From: Pseudomonas sp. QS1027 | GTDB taxonomy: Bacteria > Pseudomonadota > Gammaproteobacteria > Pseudomonadales > Pseudomonadaceae | Reading direction: 5' to 3' | Assembly: GCF_002814235.1 (NCBI RefSeq) | Contig: NZ_PHSU01000048.1 | Span: 1-44,365 of the forward strand | DNA: 44,365 nt | Shown here: piece by piece, positions 7,708-16,537 of the stretch | Numbering within the stretch: the stretch's first letter is position 1 | Layout: each line of letters begins with the position of its first letter | Translations under genes and position numbers: made by a program | Notes under the pieces: model-generated | Seen by the model: the letters and a program-made list of their open reading frames with translations, nothing else | Database searches by the model: none | What the model was told of the DNA's origin: nothing

Positions 7708-8973
7708 CTACAGAGTGACGCTGTGCAGGGCCGCGTGTTTCAACGGCCCGGACAACGGGTAGACCGGACCGAACCCCACCACTTCAAGCCAGGACAACAG
7801 TTCCGCGCGGCTCATGGACAGCGCGACGAAATCCCCCTGAAGCAGCGAGTCGCCCAGGGCCATGACGGCCTGGTAATCGCTTTCGCTCTCGATCCCGCCG
7901 AGTACCACCTGCAGGTTCATGCCCCGCGCCATGCGCAAGGCCCCGGCGACAATGGCCGACTTGCGCGAGTCCGCCGCCATTCCGACCACGAAGGGCGAGG
8001 CGATCTTCAGTTCGGTGAAAGGCAACTCGAGCAGGCGCTGGAGGCTGCCGCCGCCCAGGCCGAAATCGCCGACGGACAACGGGCAACCCAGCATGCGCAA
8101 CCTCAGCAAGCCTTCAGTCAACGCAACGCTGCTGCTGAACTCGGCGCTTTCCAGTACCTCGAGGGTCAAGCGCTCGGCGGGTAGCTCGAAGCGCTCCAGC
8201 AAGGCCTTCAGCCGCTCGGCGAAGTCCAGCTGCTCCAGCAGGCTCGCCGGAATGCTCACCGTGACAGGCAAGGCCTCGTCGGTGGCAAAACGCACCTCGG
8301 CCGACAGGCTCACGGCCAGCTCCAGCACCTGCCAGATCAGCGTCTGCGCCAGCCCGGCGTACTCCAGCACCGGCATGAAACTGCCAGGCAACAACAGGCC
8401 CTGTTCCGGGTGCTGCCAACGCGGCAGCACCTCGACCCCGACGACGCGACCGTCATGGGTCAGCTTGGGCTGAAAGTGCGCGGTCGCGTATTTTTCGATG
8501 GCCGAAGCGCCGGCGCAGGCCTGCAGTTCGTGCAGCGACAGCAACTCGCAGACCTGGGCCAGCGGCAGGCCCGGGCGCTGCCGGGCGAAACGTTGCTGGT
8601 AGCTCGCCAGCAAGTCCGCCAGGGCCGCGGCCGACGCCGGCTTGCGCAGGCAGCCGAGGACATGCAGCCCCTGCTGGCGCGCCATGTGCGCAGCGCCTTC
8701 AAGCACCTCCTGCTCGGCACTGCTGAGGATGATCAGTGCCTGCGCTTCGCGCCCCTCGGCCAGGGAACGAATCAGCTCCAGGCCATCCCCCGCCTCCAGT
8801 TGCAGGTCGCAGATGGCCACATCGATAGGGCCACGATTGGCCAACGACTGGCGGGCGCTCTCGACGTTTTCCGCCGTCAGCACATCAAAGACGCCGGTGG
8901 CATTGAGCATCTGGTGCAGGGCCATCAGTTGAAAAGAGTTGTCTTCGAGAATCAGGACTTTGAGGGCGCGCAT
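7708..8973 (-). CDS. REC-EAL response regulator with degenerate EAL domain (RocR/SadR-like)
   Basis: This 421-residue protein has an N-terminal receiver (about 1-125; E10/D11, phospho-acceptor D56, S84/S85, K111) joined to an EAL domain (about 160-400). The ATG at 8973 has GGAG seven bases upstream and replaces a TTG 15 bases earlier. RocR of P. aeruginosa, the likely counterpart, is a c-di-GMP phosphodiesterase that also competes for RocS1. Here several catalytic positions differ: E181 (EVL) and E272 are kept, but the usual Asn is S240, the DDFG pair is G302-D303, and the Glu of AEGVE is G359. K323, E362 and Q379 remain. Hydrolysis therefore looks unlikely. It lies 88 bp downstream of the sensor gene and is probably in its operon. 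Confidence 0.88.
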   Translation of the reverse strand: MRALKVLILEDNSFQLMALHQMLNATGVFDVLTAENVESARQSLANRGPIDVAICDLQLEAGDGLELIRSLAEGREAQALIILSSAEQEVLEGAAHMARQQGLHVLGCLRKPASAAALADLLASYQQRFARQRPGLPLAQVCELLSLHELQACAGASAIEKYATAHFQPKLTHDGRVVGVEVLPRWQHPEQGLLLPGSFMPVLEYAGLAQTLIWQVLELAVSLSAEVRFATDEALPVTVSIPASLLEQLDFAERLKALLERFELPAERLTLEVLESAEFSSSVALTEGLLRLRMLGCPLSVGDFGLGGGSLQRLLELPFTELKIASPFVVGMAADSRKSAIVAGALRMARGMNLQVVLGGIESESDYQAVMALGDSLLQGDFVALSMSRAELLSWLEVVGFGPVYPLSGPLKHAALHSVTL

Positions 8974-9061
8974 CGAGGGTCTCCACAAAATGAGGCGGTC
9001 GTGGTCCGCAATGACCCTCGATTTTAATCAACCGCCCCACCCGCGCCCCATAGGACAAGTC

Positions 9062-12000
9062 CTAAAATGCCGGAATATCCACCTGTAGATGCGGCTCGAT
9101 ATCCTCCAGCACACGTTCGATGGCCTGCTTGAGTGCCTGCCAGTCCGCAGCCACCCGTTCGTTGGACTTGAGTCGCACACAGCTGTCGAGGTCGGCGCAG
9201 GCATGGGCCAGGGCGATGGCATCGATCAGGCAGGCGATGCCCTTGAGCCGATGGACCGCCACCGCCAGGCCTTCCCAGTTGTGCAACTCGGCCGCGACCT
9301 CGAGCGCCCCGCGCTCCTGTTCGAGGTTCTTGCGCAGCTCCAGCAACATGCGGCGCATGACCTCGGCGTTGGCGCAGGTCATGGCGCTCAGGGCCTGGAT
9401 ATCAAAGGAACGCTCGGGCACGATGCTCGCCAGCAGTTGCGCCAGTTCGTCCAGGGAGACCGGTTTGACCAGCAGCTCGGTCATGCCCGCCTCCAGGCAG
9501 CGTTGCCGTTCATCACTCATGGCATTGGCCGTGCAACCGACCACCGGGCACGGCGCCCGTTGCTCCTCGGCCTCGATCCGGCGTATCGCTTCAGCCAGCG
9601 CATAGCCGCTCATGTCCGGCATATTGCAATCGGTGATCACCAGATCGAACGACTCCTGCTGCAAGACCTGCAGCGCGGCCTCGCCACTCTGGCAGGCGAC
9701 GACCTGCTGGCCGAGAAAGCTCAACTGCTGCTTGAGTACCAGGCAGTTGGCGGACAGGTCGTCGACAATCAACACCTTGTGCGACGCCAGCCGCGGCCTG
9801 GACTCTTCCACTGCGGGAGGCTCGGCCGCGGCCGGTTCCACGGGTTTGAGCGCCAGCTCGATACGCACCCGCGTGCCATCTCCCGGCCGGCTCAGCAAGA
9901 CGATGCTGCCGCCCATCAACTCCACCAGTTGCTTGCAGATACTCAAACCCAGGCCGGTGCCGCCATACTCTTCATCGGCCTGACCACGGATCTGGACAAA
10001 GGGCGTGAAAAGCGTCTTCTGCTGTTCGAGACCGATCCCCTTGCCGCTGTCTTCGATGCTGATGCGCAGGGTTTCCAGGCCCTCCGTGCACGACACACTG
10101 CGCACGTGAATGTGCACGAAACCCTCGGCGGTAAATTTCAGCGCATTGCCGATCAGGTTGTTCAACACCTGGCGCAAACGCAACGGATCGAACCAGTACT
10201 CGCCCGCCAGCCCCGGCTCCACCTCCAGGCTCAGCTCGACGCCCTTGCCCCGCGCCGCGGCTTCGAACAGTTGCCGCACGCTTTCCAGCAGCTCGACCAG
10301 GGAGCCGGCGCGCAACGCCAGGTGCATGCCGCCGGCCTCGATCTTGGCCAGATCGAGGCTATCGCCGATCAAGGCCGTCAGTTCCTGTGCCGATTGATAC
10401 GCCACCTGCAGCGCCTGGGAAAAGTCCTGTCCATTGGCCCGGGCTTGCTCGCGCTCGAGTTCAAGCAGGCCAATGATGGCCACCATGGGGGTACGAATCT
10501 CATGACTCATGGTGGCCAGGAACGCGCTCTTGGCCTGGTTGGCCTGCTCCGCCTGCTGGCGCGCTTCCATCAACTGGGCCTCGAGCTGCTTGCGTTCGGT
10601 GATATCGATCCAGCCACCGAGTAGCCCCTGCAACTGCGCTTCCGCCGAATAGAACGGCACCATCCACTGATAGATGTCGATCCGACCGCTGGCAAAGTCG
10701 AGCTGGCGGTCGCAGAACAGCGGTTGCTCGGTCTTGAACAGCTGGAGAAACTCGGCGTGCAGTTGCTCGGCGGTCTCTGGGGGCAAGATATCCACTTCAG
10801 TGATCCGCCGGCCCTGGACTTGTTCCAGCGTGGTGGAAAGACGCTCCTCGTAACTGCGATTGCAGGTCATCATCCGACCGTCCAGGTCGCGCACGAAAAT
10901 CGGATTGGGGATACCGTCCAGCAGGGCGCGCTGGAAGGCCAGTTGATCGCTGAGTTCCTGTTCGGCCCGGCGGCGCTGGCGAATCTGGATGTTCAGCCGG
11001 CGGTTCCAGGCCAGGGACACGCCCCCCAGCAGGATCATCACCGCCGTCAGGCCGTAGACCCAGCGCGGCACCCGCTCCCACACCGGGCGCATCGGCGCCA
11101 CGCCGATTGCACCGTGCCATTTGATCCTCAGCGCGCGCAGTTCGGCCACGGGAAACGCCTCCAGGGCCTTGTTCAGGATACTGAGCAGCTCCGGCTCGGT
11201 CTTGACCACCGAGAAACTGTCCGCCGACCAGAGTCCCTCGACACTGCGCCCGACCTTCAGCCGCCCCGGCGGATACAGGTAGGCCCGCGTATCGCTCTGG
11301 ATCGTCGCGGTCGCCTCACCGCGCTCGACCATCGCCCTGGCCTCCTCCGGCGTCTTCACCGTGATCAGCTCGATATCCGGGTAGTTCTTGCGGATCATCG
11401 GCTCCAACGCATGTTTCTCCGGCATCACCAGCACCCGCCCGGACAACTGCGAAAGCGAGCCGAGGGGCGAGTCGTGCACGCGCACCACGAACACCCAGGC
11501 GCTGCCGCCAAAGGCATAGGTGAAGTTCAGGAAGGCCTTGCGCTCGATACTTTCGGCCAGCGTCGTACTCATCAGCGCCTTGCCGTCGTGGAGCAGATCG
11601 ACGCTTTCGGCGGTGGAGCCGGTTTCGCGGAACTCGAATTGCAGGCCGGTCATGCGCGAAATGCGCGACAGCAGGTCCGGATTGAGACCGACCCAGCGGT
11701 TGTGACCGTCCTTGTAGATATGCGGCGGATACGGCTGGGCCACCACCGAGACCCGCGGGTGACGGTCGATCCAGGCCAGCTCCGCGGCGGTGAGACTGAT
11801 GCGCTGCTGGGCGATGTCCGAACCGAAGCCGGTGGTCCAGCGGGCGAGGATCTCCCGCCGCGTGGCGTTGTCGGTGTTGTCCAGGACCCGCTCCACCAGG
11901 GCGCTGAGCACATGGTCGGACTCACGCGTGGCAAAGGCGAAGCCGATCGGTGGCAAGTCACTCTTGTCCTTGATGTGCACGCCCATGTAGGGCCGCAGGC

Positions 12001-12667
12001 TCTTGTAGGCGCGGACAATCACCTCGTTGCCGATAAACGCCTCGACCTCGCCCTGGGACAACGCCTCCAGGGCACTGTAGAGGGTCGGGGCGAGGATGAT
12101 CTCGCTCTGCGGGTAGGTGGCGTGTACCACCTGGGCATCGGCGTAACCGTCGAGCAGCACTACCTTCTTGCCGTTCAGATCGTGAAAGCCATGCCCACCG
12201 GCGCGACCGACGATCACCGAACGGTCCGGCATATAGTCGCTGGAAAACGTCAGCCCGGGCACGCCACGCTCGTAGCCGTTGGCACTGGTGAGAATATCGA
12301 TCTGCCCGCTGCGCAGGGCTTCGACCGCCTGGTCGCGCTCGCCGAAGCCGAGGACCTGGACACCCACCCCCAGGCGATCGCGGATCAGCCCCACGTAATC
12401 GGCACTGATGCCCTGGTAGCGGTTGCGATCGTTGGTGATATCGACAGGCTCGTAGTCGGCGACCGAAATCCCCACCCGCAAGGTCCGTTCGGGGCCCAGC
12501 CATTGCTCCTCCTCCGGGCTCAGGGGCAGGCGGTCGACCTCGACGAACGAGGGCGGCAGGCTGAACGGCAGGCCCTGGGCCGCCATCGTGCCGATGGGCA
12601 CGCACAACAGCAGCCACCCGCACAGACTGACCAGAACGGATTGTATGGATCGACCCAAAAACACCAT
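9062..12667 (-). CDS. BvgS-like hybrid sensor histidine kinase (RocS1/SadS-like)
   Basis: An inner-membrane phosphorelay kinase of 1201 residues. In order: signal/anchor segment (about 4-28), two periplasmic solute-binding (Venus flytrap, SBP_bac_3) domains (about 45-270 and 280-520), a transmembrane helix (about 536-558), a PAS domain (about 590-690), HisKA with H722 in MSHEIRTPM, HATPase (DSGKGIGLEQQ, GGTGLGLSICKQL), a receiver with phospho-acceptor D1013 in VITDCNMPDMSGY, and a C-terminal Hpt domain with H1139 in AVHRLKG. The start MVFLGRSIQ at 12667 is preceded by GAAGGGGG; a longer TTG-initiated frame is less likely. The architecture and the neighbouring REC-EAL and NarL-type genes match the Roc/Sad system. 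The ligand is unknown. Confidence 0.93.
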   Translation of the reverse strand: MVFLGRSIQSVLVSLCGWLLLCVPIGTMAAQGLPFSLPPSFVEVDRLPLSPEEEQWLGPERTLRVGISVADYEPVDITNDRNRYQGISADYVGLIRDRLGVGVQVLGFGERDQAVEALRSGQIDILTSANGYERGVPGLTFSSDYMPDRSVIVGRAGGHGFHDLNGKKVVLLDGYADAQVVHATYPQSEIILAPTLYSALEALSQGEVEAFIGNEVIVRAYKSLRPYMGVHIKDKSDLPPIGFAFATRESDHVLSALVERVLDNTDNATRREILARWTTGFGSDIAQQRISLTAAELAWIDRHPRVSVVAQPYPPHIYKDGHNRWVGLNPDLLSRISRMTGLQFEFRETGSTAESVDLLHDGKALMSTTLAESIERKAFLNFTYAFGGSAWVFVVRVHDSPLGSLSQLSGRVLVMPEKHALEPMIRKNYPDIELITVKTPEEARAMVERGEATATIQSDTRAYLYPPGRLKVGRSVEGLWSADSFSVVKTEPELLSILNKALEAFPVAELRALRIKWHGAIGVAPMRPVWERVPRWVYGLTAVMILLGGVSLAWNRRLNIQIRQRRRAEQELSDQLAFQRALLDGIPNPIFVRDLDGRMMTCNRSYEERLSTTLEQVQGRRITEVDILPPETAEQLHAEFLQLFKTEQPLFCDRQLDFASGRIDIYQWMVPFYSAEAQLQGLLGGWIDITERKQLEAQLMEARQQAEQANQAKSAFLATMSHEIRTPMVAIIGLLELEREQARANGQDFSQALQVAYQSAQELTALIGDSLDLAKIEAGGMHLALRAGSLVELLESVRQLFEAAARGKGVELSLEVEPGLAGEYWFDPLRLRQVLNNLIGNALKFTAEGFVHIHVRSVSCTEGLETLRISIEDSGKGIGLEQQKTLFTPFVQIRGQADEEYGGTGLGLSICKQLVELMGGSIVLLSRPGDGTRVRIELALKPVEPAAAEPPAVEESRPRLASHKVLIVDDLSANCLVLKQQLSFLGQQVVACQSGEAALQVLQQESFDLVITDCNMPDMSGYALAEAIRRIEAEEQRAPCPVVGCTANAMSDERQRCLEAGMTELLVKPVSLDELAQLLASIVPERSFDIQALSAMTCANAEVMRRMLLELRKNLEQERGALEVAAELHNWEGLAVAVHRLKGIACLIDAIALAHACADLDSCVRLKSNERVAADWQALKQAIERVLEDIEPHLQVDIPAF

Positions 12668-12743
12668 GACGAACGACTTGCCCCCTTCGGCCCATTTCAA
12701 GAAATGGCAAAAAAACAAGGCAAGTTTGACACGCGAAAACGAT

Positions 12744-12767
12744 AAAGCCCGCCAAGGGGCGGGCTTT
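12744..12767 (-). terminator. Terminator of the hom-thrC unit
   Basis: Stem AAAGCCCGCC (12744-12753) and GGCGGGCTTT (12758-12767) with a 4-base loop, 23 bp downstream of the thrC stop. On the minus strand it continues into TTTATCGTTTT, a moderate T-tract. It separates thrC from the sensor gene read in the same direction. Confidence 0.85.
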
Positions 12768-12789
12768 AATGTGTGACCGTTCTAGTCTG

Positions 12790-14199
12790 TCAGAGCGGCT
12801 TACCACGGTTACCATGCTGGCTGACAAAGGCCTGGACGACTTTCAAGTCATTGGCCAAGACGGTGCAACGCTCATCTCGCTCAAACAAATCGGAAAGGTG
12901 CGCAGGTAGTTCAAGCGCTTTTCCTACGCCGGCCTTCTCCACTGCCTCGGGGAATTTGACCGGATGCGCGGTCCCCAGGATCACCATCGGGGTGTCCAGG
13001 CTGCGCCGGCACTCGCGGGCCGCGCGCACGCCGATGGCGGTGTGCGGATCGAGGACTTCACCGCTCTGGGCGAAGACTTCGGCGATGGTTTCGCAGGTCT
13101 GCACATCGTCCACGGCCAGGGAGTCGAACAGCTTGCGCGCTTCGCTCCAACGGTCCTGGTCGACACTGAAACCGCCACCTTGCTTGAAGGTGTCCATCAG
13201 CCCGGCGATGGCCGCGCCGTTGCGCCCGTGCAGGTCGAACAGCAGGCGTTCGAAGTTCGACGAGACCATGATGTCCATGGACGGCGACAGGGTCGCGTGC
13301 AGGGTGTCCTTGACGTACTGGTTGCCGCTCATGAAGCGGTGCAGGATGTCGTTGCGGTTGGTCGCGACGATCAGCTGGCTGATCGGCAGGCCCATGTTGC
13401 GTGCCAGGTAGCCGGCGAAGATATCGCCGAAGTTGCCGGTCGGCACCGAGAACGCCACCGAACGGGCCGGGCCGCCCAACTGCAGGGCCGCGTGGAAGTA
13501 GTAGACGATCTGGGCCATGATCCGCGCCCAGTTGATCGAGTTCACCGCTACCAGGCGCGTGCCCTTGAGGAAGCTCTGGTCGGCGAAGCTGTTCTTGACC
13601 ATTTCCTGGCAGTCGTCGAAGTTGCCTTCGATGGCGATGTTGTGGATGTTGTCGCCGAACAGGGTGGTCATCTGCCGACGTTGCACCTCGGACACCCGGT
13701 TGTGCGGGTGGAGGATGAAGATGTCGACGTTCTCGCAGTGCTTGCAGCCTTCGATGGCGGCCGAACCGGTGTCACCGGAGGTGGCGCCGACGATCACCAC
13801 GCGCTCGCCGCGTTTGGCCAGCACGTAGTCGAGCAGGCGACCGAGCAGTTGCAGGGCGAAGTCCTTGAACGCCAGGGTCGGGCCGTGGAACAGCTCCAGC
13901 ACCCATTCGTTGCCGTTCAGTTGGCGCAACGGTGCCACGGCGCCGTGGGAGAAAGCGCCGTAGGTTTCCTCAAGGATCTTCTTGAAGTCCGCATCCGGAA
14001 TGCTGCCGGTGACGAACGGGCGCATGACCCGGAACGCCAGCTCGTGATACGGCAGACCGGCCCAGGAAGCGATTTCTTCCTGGGTGAAGCGTGGCAGGTT
14101 TTCCGGCACATAGAGGCCGCCGTCGCTGGCCAGGCCGGCCAGCAGCACGTCTTCGAAGTTCAGGGCCGGTGCCTGGCCGCGGGTACTGATGTAACGCAT
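12790..14199 (-). CDS. thrC: Threonine synthase
   Basis: Converts O-phospho-L-homoserine to L-threonine with pyridoxal phosphate, the last step of threonine synthesis. The 469-residue protein has the class signature with the PLP-binding K112 in HGPTLAFKDFALQ, the Gly-rich phosphate loop VGATSGDTGSAA (about 136-147) and the N-terminal MRYISTRG typical of proteobacterial ThrC. It follows hom by 30 bp on the same strand, so homoserine made by Hom is processed by neighbouring enzymes. thrB (homoserine kinase) is not in the window, as usual for Pseudomonas, where it lies elsewhere. A terminator follows at 12744-12767. Confidence 0.98.
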   Translation of the reverse strand: MRYISTRGQAPALNFEDVLLAGLASDGGLYVPENLPRFTQEEIASWAGLPYHELAFRVMRPFVTGSIPDADFKKILEETYGAFSHGAVAPLRQLNGNEWVLELFHGPTLAFKDFALQLLGRLLDYVLAKRGERVVIVGATSGDTGSAAIEGCKHCENVDIFILHPHNRVSEVQRRQMTTLFGDNIHNIAIEGNFDDCQEMVKNSFADQSFLKGTRLVAVNSINWARIMAQIVYYFHAALQLGGPARSVAFSVPTGNFGDIFAGYLARNMGLPISQLIVATNRNDILHRFMSGNQYVKDTLHATLSPSMDIMVSSNFERLLFDLHGRNGAAIAGLMDTFKQGGGFSVDQDRWSEARKLFDSLAVDDVQTCETIAEVFAQSGEVLDPHTAIGVRAARECRRSLDTPMVILGTAHPVKFPEAVEKAGVGKALELPAHLSDLFERDERCTVLANDLKVVQAFVSQHGNRGKPL

Positions 14200-14229
14200 G
14201 AAAAATTCCTCTTGATCGGCAGCGCCGGC

Positions 14230-15534
14230 TTAGTTCAAGTGCTCGACACGGATCCGCACGACAGGGCCGACCACACCTTGCAGGGCCTCCAGCGCCGCGA
14301 TGGCGTCGTTCATATGCTGTTCGCGCACGCGGTGGGTCAGCAGGATCATCGGCACCAGGCCGTCGTGTTCTTCGACTTCCTTCTGCATGATCGATTCAAT
14401 GTTGATGCCGCGCTCCGACAGGATGCTCGCGACCTGGGCCAGCACGCCCGGATGGTCCTTGGCCTGGATGCGCAGGTAGTAGGCGCTTTCGCACTCTTCG
14501 ATCGGCAGGATCGGGTGGGCCGACAGCGAGTCCGGCTGGAAGGCCAGGTGCGGGACACGGTTTTCCGGGTCGCTGGTCATGGCGCGGACCACGTCCACCA
14601 GGTCGGCAATCACCGACGAGGCGGTCGGTTCCATGCCGGCACCGGCACCGTAGAACAGGGTCGAACCTGCGGCATCGCCATTGACCATCACCGCGTTCAT
14701 CACGCCGTTGACGTTGGCGAGCAGGCGATCGGCCGGGATCAGCGTCGGGTGCACCCGCAGTTCGATACCGGCGGCGGTGCTCCGGGCCACGCCCAGGTGC
14801 TTGATGCGGTAGCCCAGGGCTTCGGCATAGTTGACGTCGGCGGTGGTCAGCTTGGTGATGCCTTCGGTGTAGGCCTTGTCGAATTGCAGCGGGATACCGA
14901 AAGCAATGGACGCCAGGATCGTCAGCTTGTGCGCGGCATCGATGCCTTCGACGTCGAAGGTCGGATCGGCTTCGGCGTAACCCAGGGCCTGGGCCTCGGC
15001 CAGCACGTCTTCGAAGGTACGACCCTTCTCGCGCATTTCGGTGAGGATGAAGTTACCGGTGCCGTTGATGATGCCGGCAACCCAGTTGATGCGGTTGGCC
15101 GAAAGACCTTCGCGAATCGCCTTGATCACCGGGATACCGCCAGCCACGGCGGCTTCGAACGCAACGATCACGCCCTTCTCGCGGGCCTTGGCGAAGATTT
15201 CGTTACCGTGCACGGCGATCAGCGCCTTGTTCGCGGTGACCACGTGCTTGCCGTTCTCAATGGCGCTGAGCACCAGTTCGCGGGCAACGGTGTAGCCGCC
15301 CATCAGCTCGATGACGATATCGATTTCAGGGTTGCTCGCCACTTCGAAGACATCGTGGGTAATCGCAATACCGGCGGTCTGGAACTGAGGCTTTGGCGTA
15401 CGCATGGCAATTTGAGCCACTTCGATTCCACGCCCGGCACGGCGGGCAATCTCCTCGGCGTTACGCTGAAGTACGTTGAAGGTGCCGCCACCGACGGTAC
15501 CTAACCCACAGATGCCTACTTTGACCGGTTTCAC
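14230..15534 (-). CDS. hom: Homoserine dehydrogenase
   Basis: Reduces aspartate semialdehyde to homoserine with NAD(P)H, the branch point to threonine and methionine. The 434-residue protein has the N-terminal Rossmann loop GICGLGTVGGG, the central catalytic domain (GTGNFILTEM; FDVEGIDAAHKL) and a C-terminal ACT domain (about 350-425, YLRIQAKDHPGVLAQVASIL) that should give threonine feedback control. It is a monofunctional enzyme, not the aspartokinase fusion of enterobacteria. The start is GTG at 15534, six bases after a clear GGGGAG site, and this gives the family length. The leader upstream contains tandem hairpins described separately. Confidence 0.97.
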   Translation of the reverse strand: MKPVKVGICGLGTVGGGTFNVLQRNAEEIARRAGRGIEVAQIAMRTPKPQFQTAGIAITHDVFEVASNPEIDIVIELMGGYTVARELVLSAIENGKHVVTANKALIAVHGNEIFAKAREKGVIVAFEAAVAGGIPVIKAIREGLSANRINWVAGIINGTGNFILTEMREKGRTFEDVLAEAQALGYAEADPTFDVEGIDAAHKLTILASIAFGIPLQFDKAYTEGITKLTTADVNYAEALGYRIKHLGVARSTAAGIELRVHPTLIPADRLLANVNGVMNAVMVNGDAAGSTLFYGAGAGMEPTASSVIADLVDVVRAMTSDPENRVPHLAFQPDSLSAHPILPIEECESAYYLRIQAKDHPGVLAQVASILSERGINIESIMQKEVEEHDGLVPMILLTHRVREQHMNDAIAALEALQGVVGPVVRIRVEHLN

Positions 15535-15551
15535 TCTGAACTCCCCATGAA

Positions 15552-15637
15552 ACGGCCGACACGAGGTCGGCCGTGGAAAACAGCCGCTGGACTGCCAGCG
15601 GCTCGCTATTGATGACCCGGGAACCCCGTTCCGCGGG
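15552..15637 (-). promoter_or_regulatory. Structured leader between dsbC and hom (three hairpins)
   Basis: In transcript order on the minus strand: a bulged stem at 15616-15637 (CCCG...CGGG arms), a perfect 9 bp stem AGCCGCTGG/CCAGCGGCT at 15582-15603 followed by GTTTT, and a perfect 9 bp stem ACGGCCGAC/GTCGGCCGT at 15552-15574 that ends about five bases before the hom Shine-Dalgarno. The middle hairpin could terminate dsbC transcripts or attenuate hom. The last one could affect ribosome access. Function is inferred. Confidence 0.55.
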
Positions 15638-15673
15638 CCATGCTCGTCAAAGGTTGAACATGACGAGGCTGAA

Positions 15674-16405
15674 TTACTTGGCGGACAGTGCCAGTTTGGC
15701 AACTTGTGCGGCCGGCTGGTAGCCCGGAATTACCTGACCATCGGCCAAAACAATTGCCGGCGTGCCATTGACACCAATGGATTGACCGAGGGCGAACTGT
15801 TTGGAAACCGGGTTCGCGCACTTGGCGGCCTTGATGTCATCGCCTTCGACCATCTTGTCCATCGCCGCTTTCTTGTCGGCCGAGCACCAGACCGCCTGCA
15901 ACTGCTCGTCGCCCGGCGAGCCGAGGCCCTGGCGCGGGAACGCGACGTAGCGCACTTCAATGCCCATCTTGTTCAGCGCTGGCACTTCGGCATGCAGCTT
16001 GTGGCAGTACGGGCAGGTGGTGTCGGTGAACACGGTGATATGCGACTTGGTTTCGCCGATGGCCGGGTAGACCACGGTTTCGGCCACCGGAATACCGTTG
16101 ATCAGCTTGGACACACCCAGGCGTTCGGCTTTCTCGGTGAGGTTGACCGGCTTGCCGTCCTTGAGCTGGAACAGGTAGCCCTGCATGACGAACTGGCCGT
16201 CGGCGCTGGCGTAGAGCACGCGGCTGCCCTTGAGCTTGACTTCATAGAGGCCGGCCAGGGGGCTGGCGCTGATGCTCTCCACCGGGGTTTCCAGTTGAAG
16301 GCTCTCGAGGCTCTTGCGAATCGTCTGCTCGGCGGTGTCGTCGGCCAAGGCCAGGGAGCTGACCAGGGCGAGGGCAGCAGCAGCGAAAATCTGGGTCAAA
16401 CGCAT
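15674..16405 (-). CDS. dsbC: Thiol:disulfide interchange protein DsbC
   Basis: Periplasmic disulfide isomerase that corrects wrong disulfides, kept reduced by DsbD. The 243-residue precursor has a signal peptide (MRLTQIFAAAALALVSSLALA, cleaved after about residue 21), an N-terminal dimerisation domain (about 25-85) and a thioredoxin domain with the CPYC active site C131-C134. The cis-proline loop is NGTPAIV, and a second structural cysteine pair lies at VWCSAD...AAKCANP. Length and order match DsbC rather than DsbG. It lies between xerD and hom on the same strand, the standard Pseudomonas order. Confidence 0.97.
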   Translation of the reverse strand: MRLTQIFAAAALALVSSLALADDTAEQTIRKSLESLQLETPVESISASPLAGLYEVKLKGSRVLYASADGQFVMQGYLFQLKDGKPVNLTEKAERLGVSKLINGIPVAETVVYPAIGETKSHITVFTDTTCPYCHKLHAEVPALNKMGIEVRYVAFPRQGLGSPGDEQLQAVWCSADKKAAMDKMVEGDDIKAAKCANPVSKQFALGQSIGVNGTPAIVLADGQVIPGYQPAAQVAKLALSAK

Positions 16406-16537
16406 GGGAACTCCTGAAGGCGGGCAAAGGGGCCGAGGCTGATACGACCACGGGGAAACAGATCGGTTTCAAGCGCCCACTTTGCAAACCGATAGAGCCT
16501 ATCACATAAGCCCGGCGGGGCCGAACCCCTGTGTGGC

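Noticed and set aside
15606..15641. MARGTGFPGHQ as a threonine leader peptide for hom
   Set aside because: Only one Thr and no Ile run, and a weak ribosome binding site, so it does not fit the thr attenuator pattern.
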